A stretch of DNA of 27,926 nt from Spirochaetaceae bacterium (GTDB taxonomy: Bacteria; Spirochaetota; Spirochaetia; Treponematales; Breznakiellaceae). The translations under genes were made by a program, and so were the position numbers. The notes under the pieces were generated by a model that saw only the letters and a list, made by a program, of their open reading frames with translations, made no database searches and was not told the origin of the DNA. Below, piece by piece: positions 16,518 to 24,083 of this stretch (its first letter is position 1; each line of letters begins with the position of its first letter). The stretch covers positions 1 through 27,926 of the forward strand of contig JAIRYB010000187.1 in the NCBI GenBank assembly GCA_031267955.1, read 5' to 3'.

Positions 16518-17132
16518 ATGGCAAAAATCAAGCTGACAAAGAACGAGCTTAAAAAGCAGAAAGACTCCCTTAAAATGTACCGGCGTTACCTGCCTACCCT
16601 GATGCTGAAGAAGCAGCAGCTCCAGGGCGAGATACGGACTACGGAGCTGCGGATAAAGGAACTTAGGGAACAGCGGGAATTGCTGGATGAGTCTTTTAAA
16701 AAATGGGTAGGGGTTTTCGGCGAGAAGGGCTTTTTTACCCCGGGCCTGCTCAGCATTACCCGTATAACGACCTCCCAGGGGAATATCGCCGGCGTGCCTA
16801 TTCCTGTTTTCGAGGGCGCGGAATTTGAGGTTTTCCCCTACGACCTCGCCCGCACCCCCCCCTGGCTTGACCGGGCGGTGGATAATCTTAAACAGGCCTT
16901 CCTCGTGGACCTGGAAACCGGGGTGGTCGAGGAACAGCGCCGGAGGCTGGATCACGAACTGAGGATAACCACCCAGAGGGTCAACCTTTTTGAAAAGATA
17001 AAGATCCCGGAAACCAGGACCAGTATTAAAAAAATAGGCGTATATCTGGGGGATCAGCAGACTTCCGCGGTGGTCCGGGGGAAAATTGCCAAACGCGGCC
17101 TGGCCAGGGCCGCCGCAGGGGGCGGCGTATGA
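16518..17132 (+). CDS. atpD: V-type ATP synthase subunit D (central rotor shaft)
   Basis: Subunit D is the rotor axle that couples ATP hydrolysis in the head to rotation of the membrane ring. The 204-residue product begins with the family pattern KIKLTKNELKKQKDSLKMYRRYLPTL and a long charged helix (to about residue 65). A short beta-containing middle (about 85-120) follows, then a second long helix (about 125-175) that forms the antiparallel coiled coil. The 43-base gap after atpB shows no terminator. Its stop overlaps the start of atpI by 4 bases. The usual rotor partner, subunit F, is not visible in the operon. Confidence 0.95.
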   Translation: MAKIKLTKNELKKQKDSLKMYRRYLPTLMLKKQQLQGEIRTTELRIKELREQRELLDESFKKWVGVFGEKGFFTPGLLSITRITTSQGNIAGVPIPVFEGAEFEVFPYDLARTPPWLDRAVDNLKQAFLVDLETGVVEEQRRRLDHELRITTQRVNLFEKIKIPETRTSIKKIGVYLGDQQTSAVVRGKIAKRGLARAAAGGGV

Positions 17133-19060
17133 TAGTACCCATGAAAAAGCTGTCCCTGGTCATCCAGAACAAGGACCAGGACGCGGCCCTGGCAAGGCTG
17201 CGGGAAGCGGGCGTGCTTCACCTTGAAAAGCGGAATGTTTCTTCGGACGCCCTTTCCCGGGCGCTCGAAAGGAAGGCCAGGGGCGGCAGCGCCATGGCCC
17301 TTATCAAGCCCTATAAGGCGCCGAAAAAAAAGCCGGATTTGCCTCCGGCGGATCGCCTTGTCCGGCGCGAAAGCGACCTTGTGGACCCGGAGAATGAACC
17401 CTATTCGCTTGACGCGCTGGACGCCGTCGGGCGGCCCGATCTTATCGACCTTTTGGTAAACTGGGGCAAGGACAAGAAAAACCTGGAAGACCGCCTGGTC
17501 TTTTTGGGCCGGGAGCGGAAACGTATCGAAAAGTGGGGGAGTTTTGATCCCCGCTCTGTAAAGGAACTTGCCGAAAGCGGCGTGGCGTTCTACCTCTACG
17601 AAATTCCCGTCGCGGCGTTTGCCAATTTAAAAGCGGATCCCGCGGCGCTCGAAGATATCCCCTATATCCTTATGGGCAAGGACAAGAATTCCGTATACCT
17701 TTTGGCCCTGGGCAGGGAAATACCCGGTATCGCGCCGCTCAGCCTTCCCGAGAAATCCCTCGCGGAAATCGACAAAGAGGCTGTGGAACTGCCCGTCCAA
17801 ATCGGGGCTATTGAGAAGCGGCTTGCCTCTTTCGCCGATCGTATGCCGGCCCTCGTGCGGGATATGGCGGAAATCCAGGGCGATATTGATTTTGAAAGCG
17901 CCCGGTCCTCCCTGGAGCGCGTTGACGATATCCCCGGGGAGTACGCGCTTTCCTGGATTACCGGTTACGCGCCGCAGGAAGATGTGGGGCTGGTCAAGCG
18001 CGCCGCCGCTGAAAATAACTGGGCGCTTATCGCCGACGATCCGGGGCCGGATGACGAGGTGCCTACAAAGCTCAAGAACAACAAGATTGTAAGCCTGCTC
18101 TACCCGATCACGGATTTCTTGGAGACTGTGCCGGGCTATCACGAAGTCGATATTTCCGGCTGGTTCCTGCTTTTCTTCTGCCTTTTCTTCGGCATGATCT
18201 TCGGGGATGCGGGGTACGGGCTGCTCCTCGCCCTGATCGCCGTCCTCGGCATTGCCAAAACCGCCCGGAAAGGCGTTCCGGCGGCGCTCAAGATGCTGCT
18301 ATTGCTGAGTGTTTCCAACGTGCTCTGGGGCGTGCTTACCTGTACCTGGTTCGGCATCCTCCCGGAAAGGCTCCCGGCTTTTTTCCGGAATATCTCGCTC
18401 CCCCTAATTTCGGGGGCGAATCCCGATCAGGTTTATGTAAGCCAGAATTTGCAGGTTTTCTGCTTCTCCCTGGCCTTGCTGCAGCTTTCCATCGCCCATC
18501 TCAAGGGGATTGTACGGAACATCAGGTCCCTTAAAGTTTTCGGGGAGATTGGCTCCCTGGCCATGCTCTGGGGGATCTACCCTTTGATACTCTACCTGGT
18601 AGTAAGCAGTACCCGTTTCCCCTTCCTTGAGGGGCAGTCCCTCAATGTTGTGCTGGGCCTGGTCATCGGGGGCTTTGCGCTGAACTTCGTCTTTGCCAGT
18701 TACGAGGGGAGCGTAGTCCGGTCGGTTCTGACCAGCCTGAAAAATATCATCTCTGTGGTACTGGGGGTTACAAACGTTTTTTCCGACATCATGTCCTATA
18801 TCAGGCTGTGGGCGGTCGGGCTTGCTGGGGCGTCGATTTCCGCCACGGTGAATACCATGGCCGGGCCCCTGCTGGGGAATTTCCTCGTGTTTCTGGGGGT
18901 TATTCTTCTGGTATTCGGCCACGGGCTGAATATTGTTCTCAATGTGCTTTCGGTGCTTGTCCACGGCGTCCGGCTGAATACTCTGGAGTTTTCCGGTCAT
19001 CTGGGGCTTACCTGGTCAGGTACTGCATATAAACCCTTCGCCAAGGCGGAGAAAAAATAA
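17129..19060 (+). CDS. atpI: V-type ATP synthase membrane subunit I (a-subunit)
   Basis: Subunit I forms the stator ion half-channels and links the membrane ring to the peripheral stalk. The 643-residue product has a soluble N-terminal half (about 1-345, MIVPMKKLSLVIQ... with coiled-coil parts). The C-terminal membrane half has about seven helices, starting at WFLLFFCLFFGMIFGDAGYG, a signature of the family. The essential channel arginine is Arg559 in SYIRLWAVGLAGASI. Translation probably starts at ATG 17129, overlapping atpD; ATG 17141 is an alternative four codons on. The motif set is complete and the length typical. The membrane helices are followed by a basic tail ending AEKK. Confidence 0.96.
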   Translation: MIVPMKKLSLVIQNKDQDAALARLREAGVLHLEKRNVSSDALSRALERKARGGSAMALIKPYKAPKKKPDLPPADRLVRRESDLVDPENEPYSLDALDAVGRPDLIDLLVNWGKDKKNLEDRLVFLGRERKRIEKWGSFDPRSVKELAESGVAFYLYEIPVAAFANLKADPAALEDIPYILMGKDKNSVYLLALGREIPGIAPLSLPEKSLAEIDKEAVELPVQIGAIEKRLASFADRMPALVRDMAEIQGDIDFESARSSLERVDDIPGEYALSWITGYAPQEDVGLVKRAAAENNWALIADDPGPDDEVPTKLKNNKIVSLLYPITDFLETVPGYHEVDISGWFLLFFCLFFGMIFGDAGYGLLLALIAVLGIAKTARKGVPAALKMLLLLSVSNVLWGVLTCTWFGILPERLPAFFRNISLPLISGANPDQVYVSQNLQVFCFSLALLQLSIAHLKGIVRNIRSLKVFGEIGSLAMLWGIYPLILYLVVSSTRFPFLEGQSLNVVLGLVIGGFALNFVFASYEGSVVRSVLTSLKNIISVVLGVTNVFSDIMSYIRLWAVGLAGASISATVNTMAGPLLGNFLVFLGVILLVFGHGLNIVLNVLSVLVHGVRLNTLEFSGHLGLTWSGTAYKPFAKAEKK

Positions 19061-19067
19061 TTTTGGT

Positions 19068-19083
19068 GTCCGCTTATGCGGAC
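19068..19083 (+). promoter_or_regulatory. Stem-loop between atpI and atpK
   Basis: GTCCGC (19068-19073), TTAT, GCGGAC (19078-19083) forms a perfect 6-base stem with a 4-base loop in the 55-base gap, 32 bases before the atpK ATG and ahead of AGGAG (19102-19106). No T-run follows, so it is not a standard terminator. It may mark mRNA processing or protect a shorter atpK message, as the proteolipid is needed in many copies. Confidence 0.45.
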
Positions 19084-19115
19084 GGCGAACTGTAAGACAA
19101 ACAGGAGCGTTTAGT

Positions 19116-19562
19116 ATGTTAGACTTAGACTTAGGATTATTGGGCGCAGGTCTCGTAATGGGTATTGCCGCGGTAGGTTCGTCAATCGGTATCGGCATTG
19201 CCGGCCAGGCGGCAATCGGCGCGTGGAAGAAGTGTTATGCCGGCAACAGGCCGGCGCCGATGACTCTGCTTACCTTTGCGGGAGCGCCGCTGACCCAGAC
19301 TTTTTACGGGTTTATTCTGATGGGTCAGATGAAGGCCGCCGCCGCCGTGAATCCCGGCAACGGCTGGTTTTACCTCGGGATCGGCATCGCGTCGGGCCTG
19401 GGTATAGCCTTTTCGGCGATTGCCCAGGGGCAGGCCGGCGCGGCCGCCGCGGACGCCCAGGGCGAGACAGGCAAGGGTTTTGCCCAGTACATCGCGGTAG
19501 TCGGTATCTGCGAAACCGTCGCGCTGTTCGCCATGGTCCTGTCCATGACCAGCTTGGGCTGA
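19116..19562 (+). CDS. atpK: V-type ATP synthase proteolipid subunit K (c-ring)
   Basis: Subunit K builds the membrane ring that carries the pumped ion. The 148-residue product has four hydrophobic helices in two hairpins, the 16-kDa duplicated form. The first hairpin has GAPLTQTFYGF (56-66). The second has FSAIAQGQAG (99-108) and the ion-binding carboxylate Glu133 in GICETVALFAM. Thr60, Gln61, Tyr64, Gln104 and Glu133 line up, with constant offsets, with the Na+-site residues Thr64, Gln65, Tyr68, Gln110 and Glu139 of Enterococcus hirae NtpK, so sodium specificity is inferred. AGGAG lies 9 bases before the ATG. Last gene of the operon. Confidence 0.95.
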   Translation: MLDLDLGLLGAGLVMGIAAVGSSIGIGIAGQAAIGAWKKCYAGNRPAPMTLLTFAGAPLTQTFYGFILMGQMKAAAAVNPGNGWFYLGIGIASGLGIAFSAIAQGQAGAAAADAQGETGKGFAQYIAVVGICETVALFAMVLSMTSLG

Positions 19563-19601
19563 AAAACAGGAATTATTCAGGGGCTGCTGCCTGAAGGCCG
19601 C

Positions 19602-19669
19602 GCGGAACCGGGTTCCGCTCCCCAAAAACGGGGGGCGGCGTCCGGCCTGCAAAGGCCCCGGCCGCCGCC
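19602..19669 (+). terminator. Tandem strong hairpins after the V-ATPase operon
   Basis: Hairpin one: GCGGAAC (19602-19608), CGG loop, GTTCCGC (19612-19618). Hairpin two: GGCGGCG (19634-19640) pairs with CGCCGCC (19663-19669); inside it CC pairs with GG and GGCCT (19644-19648) with AGGCC (19653-19657), closing a GCAA loop of the stable GNRA type. A CCCC/GGGG pair sits between them. There is no T-run, so factor-independent termination is uncertain, but end-of-operon stabilisation or Rho-assisted termination is plausible. Confidence 0.5.
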
Positions 19670-19721
19670 TGGATAGTTACAAGCCCCCGGGCCTATTGCC
19701 CTTTGGCGCTAATTTCCCGTT

Positions 19722-20918
19722 GTGTCGTATACTACACGGACAATAAAAATAGGCGGTTTCGCTCATGTTGAGCCGGTCTTGATTGGGGGCGGGAATCCCG
19801 TGGTTATCCAGACCATGTGGAAGGACCGCCTTTCTTTTTCCTGCCTTGAAGGCGAGGCCGGCCGGGCCACGCTTGCCCGCATCAGCCGGCTTGCCGGCAT
19901 GGGCTGCGGCCTGCTCCGCTTTGCCGTACCCGACCTGGCCGCCGCGGACGCGCTGGGCGCCCTTGCCGGGATGACGCCCATGCCGCTTGTGGCCGATATC
20001 CACTTTGATTACAAAATCGCCCTGCGCTGCCTTGATTTCCTCATAGCGAAGATACGCATAAACCCCGGCAATATCGGAAGCCGGGATAAAGTGGAAAAGG
20101 TGCTTTCCAAAGCCGCCCTGAAAAAGGCGCCCATACGGATAGGCGTAAACGCCGGGAGCCTTCCCGCCGACTTAAGGCCGAGGGTGGATTCCGGGGAGCT
20201 TGGCCGGGCCCGGGCCCTTGTTATGGCCGCCGAAAGGGAGCTTGCCGTATTCGGCGAGTTCGGCTTTGAGGATGTCCTGGTGTCCATGAAAGCCTCCTCG
20301 GCGGCGGAAACAATACGGGCGAACCGCCTCCTCGCCGGAAATTCCGGGACGGGCGGCCCGGCGCCGCCGCTTCACATCGGCGTTACCGAAGCGGGGCCGC
20401 TTATCGCCGGGGTTGCCAGGAACGCGGCGGCCCTCTGCGCGCTTTTAAGCGGGGGGATAGGCGACACGATACGGGTCTCCCTTTCGGACAGCATGGAGAA
20501 CGAGGTTATCGCGGGCCGGGAGATCCTGGCCCTTGCCCGGGAACTGGCGGCTTCCTGTCCGGCGGACAGTTCCGCAAACAGCGGAAACACTCATGCCGGC
20601 GCTGGAATTTTACGAGAATATAAAGAGGACCCGCGGCCCGCCGCCACCATCATTTCCTGCCCCCGCTGCGGCCGGAACAGCTTCGACACCCACGGCTTTA
20701 CCGCCCGCTGGCTTAACCGGCTCTACGCCCTGAAGAAGCGCTGCACCATCGCCGTCATGGGCTGCGCGGTAAACGGCCCGGAAGAGGCCAGGCACGCGGA
20801 TCTGGGCATCACCGGGGCCGGGGGCAAGGTGCTGATCTTCCTTCGCGGAAAGGTAGTCCGTACCGTTGACGCGGCCCGCGCGGACGAGGCTTTTGCGGAG
20901 GAACTGGAGAAGTTATAA
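19722..20918 (+). CDS. ispG: 4-hydroxy-3-methylbut-2-en-1-yl diphosphate synthase IspG (GcpE)
   Basis: IspG performs the penultimate step of the MEP isoprenoid pathway, reductively opening the cyclic diphosphate with a [4Fe-4S] cluster. The 398-residue product has the TIM-barrel motifs PLVADIHFDYKIAL, AKIRINPGNIG, PIRIGVNAGSL, LVSMKASS, HIGVTEAG and GIGDTIRVSLS. The C-terminal cluster domain follows, with ISCPRCGR (two ligand cysteines) and MGCAVNGPEEA (third cysteine plus the glutamate ligand). Two features differ from common IspG: the usual QSMTNT segment reads QTMWKDRL, and a Gly/Pro-rich insertion (SGTGGPAPP) precedes HIGVTEAG. The start is GTG 19722, with no Shine-Dalgarno and no in-frame ATG close by; the conserved text begins right after it. 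The stop overlaps the next start (TAATG). Confidence 0.93.
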   Translation: MSYTTRTIKIGGFAHVEPVLIGGGNPVVIQTMWKDRLSFSCLEGEAGRATLARISRLAGMGCGLLRFAVPDLAAADALGALAGMTPMPLVADIHFDYKIALRCLDFLIAKIRINPGNIGSRDKVEKVLSKAALKKAPIRIGVNAGSLPADLRPRVDSGELGRARALVMAAERELAVFGEFGFEDVLVSMKASSAAETIRANRLLAGNSGTGGPAPPLHIGVTEAGPLIAGVARNAAALCALLSGGIGDTIRVSLSDSMENEVIAGREILALARELAASCPADSSANSGNTHAGAGILREYKEDPRPAATIISCPRCGRNSFDTHGFTARWLNRLYALKKRCTIAVMGCAVNGPEEARHADLGITGAGGKVLIFLRGKVVRTVDAARADEAFAEELEKL

Positions 20919-22075
20919 TGCGTATAGGTTCAGCCCCGGAGAATCGCCTTTTTCGAGCCCCCTGCCTTCTAATGGTACTTTTTTTAAGCATACCTCTTTT
21001 CTCCGCCCGCGCTCAGGCTGCCCGGCCCTATTGGTTTGTCATGGAGCAGGGGAAGAATTATTTCCGTTCGGGCGAGTATGGCAAGGCGCTTTTGGCTTTT
21101 GAGGAGGCCCGGAATCAAAGGCGGAATCAGTACGCCCGCATGGAGCAGGATATGATCAGCCTCCTCTCGATTTCAGAAGTGCGCCATTTGGGGGATAACC
21201 TTGATTTTATAGAGCGCTATATTGCCGATAAACATGTGGTCAGCGCGGCCCGGTTGCTTGAAGAGGTTTACTACCGGGTGGGCCGGGAAAGCCTTAATAA
21301 TTCCGCCTATAAGGCACTCGGCGTGCTTAAACAACTCGGGGACTATCCGGAAGCCGAATACTGGATAGGCGAAACCTACCGTGCCGAGGGAGAGCTTGGT
21401 ATCGCGCTCAGGCAGTACAGAAAGGCATACGGGCAGAAAGCCGCCCTCGCGGAATCGGGGTTTGAAACAGAAATACTGTACAGGATAGCCGACATACACC
21501 GTATCCGGCAGGAGTACAACGAGATGGAAGCGCGGCTTTTGGAGGTGCTCGGGGAAGACACCCTGTGGGGGCAGAGCGGCGACAGCTTTATCCGCGCCGC
21601 CATGACCCGCACCCTGGAAGATCCCGGCGAAAAAAACCGCATAAGCCGATTCCTTACCCTGTACAGGTACAGCAACCAGAAGGTACTGCGCGCGCATGAA
21701 TTATTAGGGTACTATTACTACGCTTCCAGCCGCTATGTCCATGCGGAAGAACATTTGATGTTTGTGTTTTTGATTCAGAATTCGATTTTTATGGACGAAA
21801 TTATCAGACGGCGTTTTGATTATACTTTTACTACCCTGGACGATCTTTTAAATGAGATCGCCGCGCGGCCCCCTCTTGCCGCTTTTTTTGAAGAAACAGA
21901 TTATTTTAAAACTATTTACTATCTTGGCGCTGCTTTATATGGTAACGGAAAACCGGCGCCGGCCCGCGATTTCTGGACTTTTCTTGCCCGCCGCCCCGAT
22001 GCCGGCGAATGGAGGAACAGGGCGGAAACGCAGCTGCGCAGCCCGTATCTGGAACGGGCAGTAGAAATGCCATAG
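20918..22075 (+). CDS. Exported TPR-like protein of unknown function
   Basis: I do not recognise a named family. The 385-residue product has an N-terminal signal sequence (core LLMVLFLSIPLFS, cleavage likely after ARAQA). Helical repeats of the TPR type follow: EQGKNYFRSGEYGKALLAFEEA (about 42-63), then pairs around 125-150 (LGDYPEAEYWIGETY), 155-175 (ALRQYRKAYG), 190-215 and 265-290 (LGYYYYASSRYVHAEEHLMF), ending with LGAALYGNGKPAPARDFW. TPR proteins act as scaffolds for complexes, so a periplasmic adaptor role is likely but unproven. The ATG overlaps the ispG stop by one base and GGAG lies upstream, so it is co-translated with ispG; the reason for pairing with isoprenoid synthesis is unclear. 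Confidence 0.8.
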   Translation: MRIGSAPENRLFRAPCLLMVLFLSIPLFSARAQAARPYWFVMEQGKNYFRSGEYGKALLAFEEARNQRRNQYARMEQDMISLLSISEVRHLGDNLDFIERYIADKHVVSAARLLEEVYYRVGRESLNNSAYKALGVLKQLGDYPEAEYWIGETYRAEGELGIALRQYRKAYGQKAALAESGFETEILYRIADIHRIRQEYNEMEARLLEVLGEDTLWGQSGDSFIRAAMTRTLEDPGEKNRISRFLTLYRYSNQKVLRAHELLGYYYYASSRYVHAEEHLMFVFLIQNSIFMDEIIRRRFDYTFTTLDDLLNEIAARPPLAAFFEETDYFKTIYYLGAALYGNGKPAPARDFWTFLARRPDAGEWRNRAETQLRSPYLERAVEMP

Positions 22076-22296
22076 GGAAGGCCCCGCGGTTCTGTAATTT
22101 TTTTCAGCTTTTTAGTATTTCCAATACCTTTGCTGGGCTGCCCGGCGGCAAAACCCGCATTTAAAGATTGAAGTCCCTCCGCGGAAGCTTTAGGGTAAGA
22201 AGTAGGGTACTCTGGCATTAAAAGTTTACCCCGGAACTTTTCCAGGACCGCAGGGTTTTGAGAAAATCTCCCTATTGTTTTGCGAAGGCGGTATTT

Positions 22297-22857
22297 ATGA
22301 AAAGAGTCTTTCTCGTTTTTTTCGCGCTTTTCTGCGCGGCAGGCGTCTCCCTTTATTCCTGGGAGGCTTCGGACCTTAAAAAATATCCTGACGGTATAAA
22401 ACCGGGGTCGGTGATTTTCAATATCGGTACAGGCATTGGGCATTTACAATTTTCGCATTATTTTCTGCCGCCGCTGTTTGTTGAAGGCGAAGTTGCCGTA
22501 CCTTTGGGCGGCCTCCCTTTCGGCATGGGCGGTATCATCACCTATTCAGGAGACAGATATGCCTACAAGCATCACTACCTGGGGATGCAGTTCCGCATCC
22601 TCTACCATTTTAATTGGCCTATCCCCAAACTGGATACCTACGCCGCCGCCGATACCGGATGGGTCCTGCATTTTATCGACGGCCCGGATTCGTCCATCGG
22701 TTACCTGGCTATAGGGCTGGGCATTGGAGGCAGGTATTTCTTTACTCCTGTTTTCGGACTGTTCGGGGAAATGAGCCTGCCCTTGATAGAATTTTTCTGG
22801 CCCAACGGGCTGGGCCATCTGGCCTGGTTCAAGGGCGGTATCAGCCTGAAATTCTAG
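22297..22857 (+). CDS. Small exported protein, probable outer-membrane beta-barrel
   Basis: Unnamed 186-residue protein. ATG 22297 is preferred over TTG 22258 because it gives a standard signal peptide (MKRVFLVFFALFCAAGVSLYS) and follows AAGGCGG. The mature part is rich in glycine and aromatic residues in alternating patterns (FNIGTGIGHLQFSHYF, VEGEVAVPLGG, HHYLGMQFRILYHF, GYLAIGLGIGGRYFF, FGLFGEMSLPL) and ends GGISLKF, an aromatic-ended strand as in outer-membrane barrels. Length would suit a barrel of about eight strands. A 221-base gap precedes it, containing one weak promoter-like pair (TTGAAG 22168-22173 and TAGGGT 22191-22196). Function is unknown. Confidence 0.7.
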   Translation: MKRVFLVFFALFCAAGVSLYSWEASDLKKYPDGIKPGSVIFNIGTGIGHLQFSHYFLPPLFVEGEVAVPLGGLPFGMGGIITYSGDRYAYKHHYLGMQFRILYHFNWPIPKLDTYAAADTGWVLHFIDGPDSSIGYLAIGLGIGGRYFFTPVFGLFGEMSLPLIEFFWPNGLGHLAWFKGGISLKF

Positions 22858-22875
22858 GAGTTTGTTGCGCTTTGC

Positions 22876-22913
22876 CGCGGGAGGCCTTCAATGCCCCGGC
22901 CCGGGCCTCCGCG
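22876..22913 (+). terminator. GC-rich stem-loop after the beta-barrel gene
   Basis: CGCGG-G-AGGCC (22876-22886) pairs with GGCCTCCGCG (22904-22913), ten base pairs with one bulged G and a 17-base loop that is itself GC-rich. It starts 18 bases after the stop codon. No T-run follows, so termination strength is uncertain. Confidence 0.4.
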
Positions 22914-23012
22914 CGGCAGTCTATTTGCGCCCGCGGTTCCGATAAAATCCTGTGAAAAGCCCTTTTTTATGTCCCTGTTCCGTGATACACTTGCGGAGCA
23001 GGGGGTTAATTC

Positions 23013-24083
23013 ATGGGTACCGTTATTCTCAAAGCCGAAGATCTCGACGGGTTTCTTACCGATTCCGACAAAGCCTATATCGCCCGTATGGACAAATTTT
23101 ACCGGGAGGTGATGACCTGTTTCAGCCTTCTGTCCTCCGGGCAGCCCGCGGCCGCGCGGAAACAGGAAGAGGAAAATCTTATACAGCACTACAACGAAAT
23201 GGGCGATCTGATGCAGGAAATTTGCAGGGAGGAGCCGGGCATCCACGTGTATTCTTTTCTTATGCCCCACGAAAGCCACGCCGAAGTTTCCCGGCTTATC
23301 GCCAAACTGCGGGATATCAGGACCGGGCAGGAGGAATTTGTCTACTATACCCAGCGGGCCTTTGAGATGCTCTTCAAGCTGGCCTACGGGGGGGCATCGG
23401 TCTCCAACAAAAACTACCTTATCGTACAGACCCCGGTTACCGTTCCCGTGCAGAATTTCGCGGTACACAAGATACCGAACATCGACGATAAAATTGAAAA
23501 CACGGTAATGTGCGTCATGCTGCGGGGCGCGCTGCTCCCGTCCATGATCATGTCCAAGGAGATAGAAGAATATTCTTCCCGCGGCTATGTGACGCCTTTC
23601 GCCCTGTTCCGAATCAAACGGGACGAGCGGAAGAACGAAGCGGATATGGAATATATCCTTGACCTGGACCGTTCTTATTTTGATTTGAAGAGCCTTGACG
23701 GGAAAGACCTTGTATTTGCCGATCCGATGAATGCTACCGGGGGCAGCCTGGTTACCGTTGTAAAGTACCTTTTGGATCAGGGCGTAAAGCCCAAATCGGT
23801 GCAGTTTTTCAACGTCATTTCCGCGCTCAAGGGCGCGCTCCGTTCCGTGCGGGCGCTGGAAAACTGCCAGGTTTACACCCTGTGGATGGATCCGGTGCTT
23901 AACCAGATGGCCTATATACTGCCGGGCCTGGGGGACGCAGGCGACAGGATAAACGGGCGGGATACGGAAGAAAACCCCCGCAACATGATCCAGCTTGTGG
24001 CGGATTACGGTTCCGGTATTGCCCGGCTTTACCGGGCCCAGCTTCGAGAAATAGAGGAAACTGTTTTAGGCTCCCAAAAATGA
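23013..24083 (+). CDS. Uracil phosphoribosyltransferase-like protein with N-terminal extension
   Basis: The C-terminal two thirds match the UPRTase family, which makes UMP from uracil and PRPP. Visible are VMLRGALLP (168-176, position of the RAGL loop), the PRPP-binding loop VFADPMNATGGSLV (234-247), FFNVISALKGALRSV, and the uracil-binding segment AYILPGLGDAGDR (300-312). At 356 residues it is far longer than the usual 210; roughly the first 85 residues are extra, helical and charged, and unlike anything I recognise. DPMNATGGS replaces the common DPMLATGGS. AGGGGG lies 7 bases before the ATG. The stop overlaps the next gene by 4 bases (ATGA). Uracil salvage is likely, but a regulatory role is possible given the altered loop RGALLP. 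Confidence 0.8.
   Translation: MGTVILKAEDLDGFLTDSDKAYIARMDKFYREVMTCFSLLSSGQPAAARKQEEENLIQHYNEMGDLMQEICREEPGIHVYSFLMPHESHAEVSRLIAKLRDIRTGQEEFVYYTQRAFEMLFKLAYGGASVSNKNYLIVQTPVTVPVQNFAVHKIPNIDDKIENTVMCVMLRGALLPSMIMSKEIEEYSSRGYVTPFALFRIKRDERKNEADMEYILDLDRSYFDLKSLDGKDLVFADPMNATGGSLVTVVKYLLDQGVKPKSVQFFNVISALKGALRSVRALENCQVYTLWMDPVLNQMAYILPGLGDAGDRINGRDTEENPRNMIQLVADYGSGIARLYRAQLREIEETVLGSQK

Noticed and set aside
15137..16531. 464-codon open frame on the minus strand opposite atpB
   Set aside because: It lies fully under a clear V-ATPase B gene and its translation shows no family motif; long antisense frames are expected where third positions are GC-rich.
19703..19733. TTGGCG and TATACT pair as an ispG promoter
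   Set aside because: The spacer is 19 bases and the -10 box lies after the only usable start codon (GTG 19722), so it could not drive the full gene.
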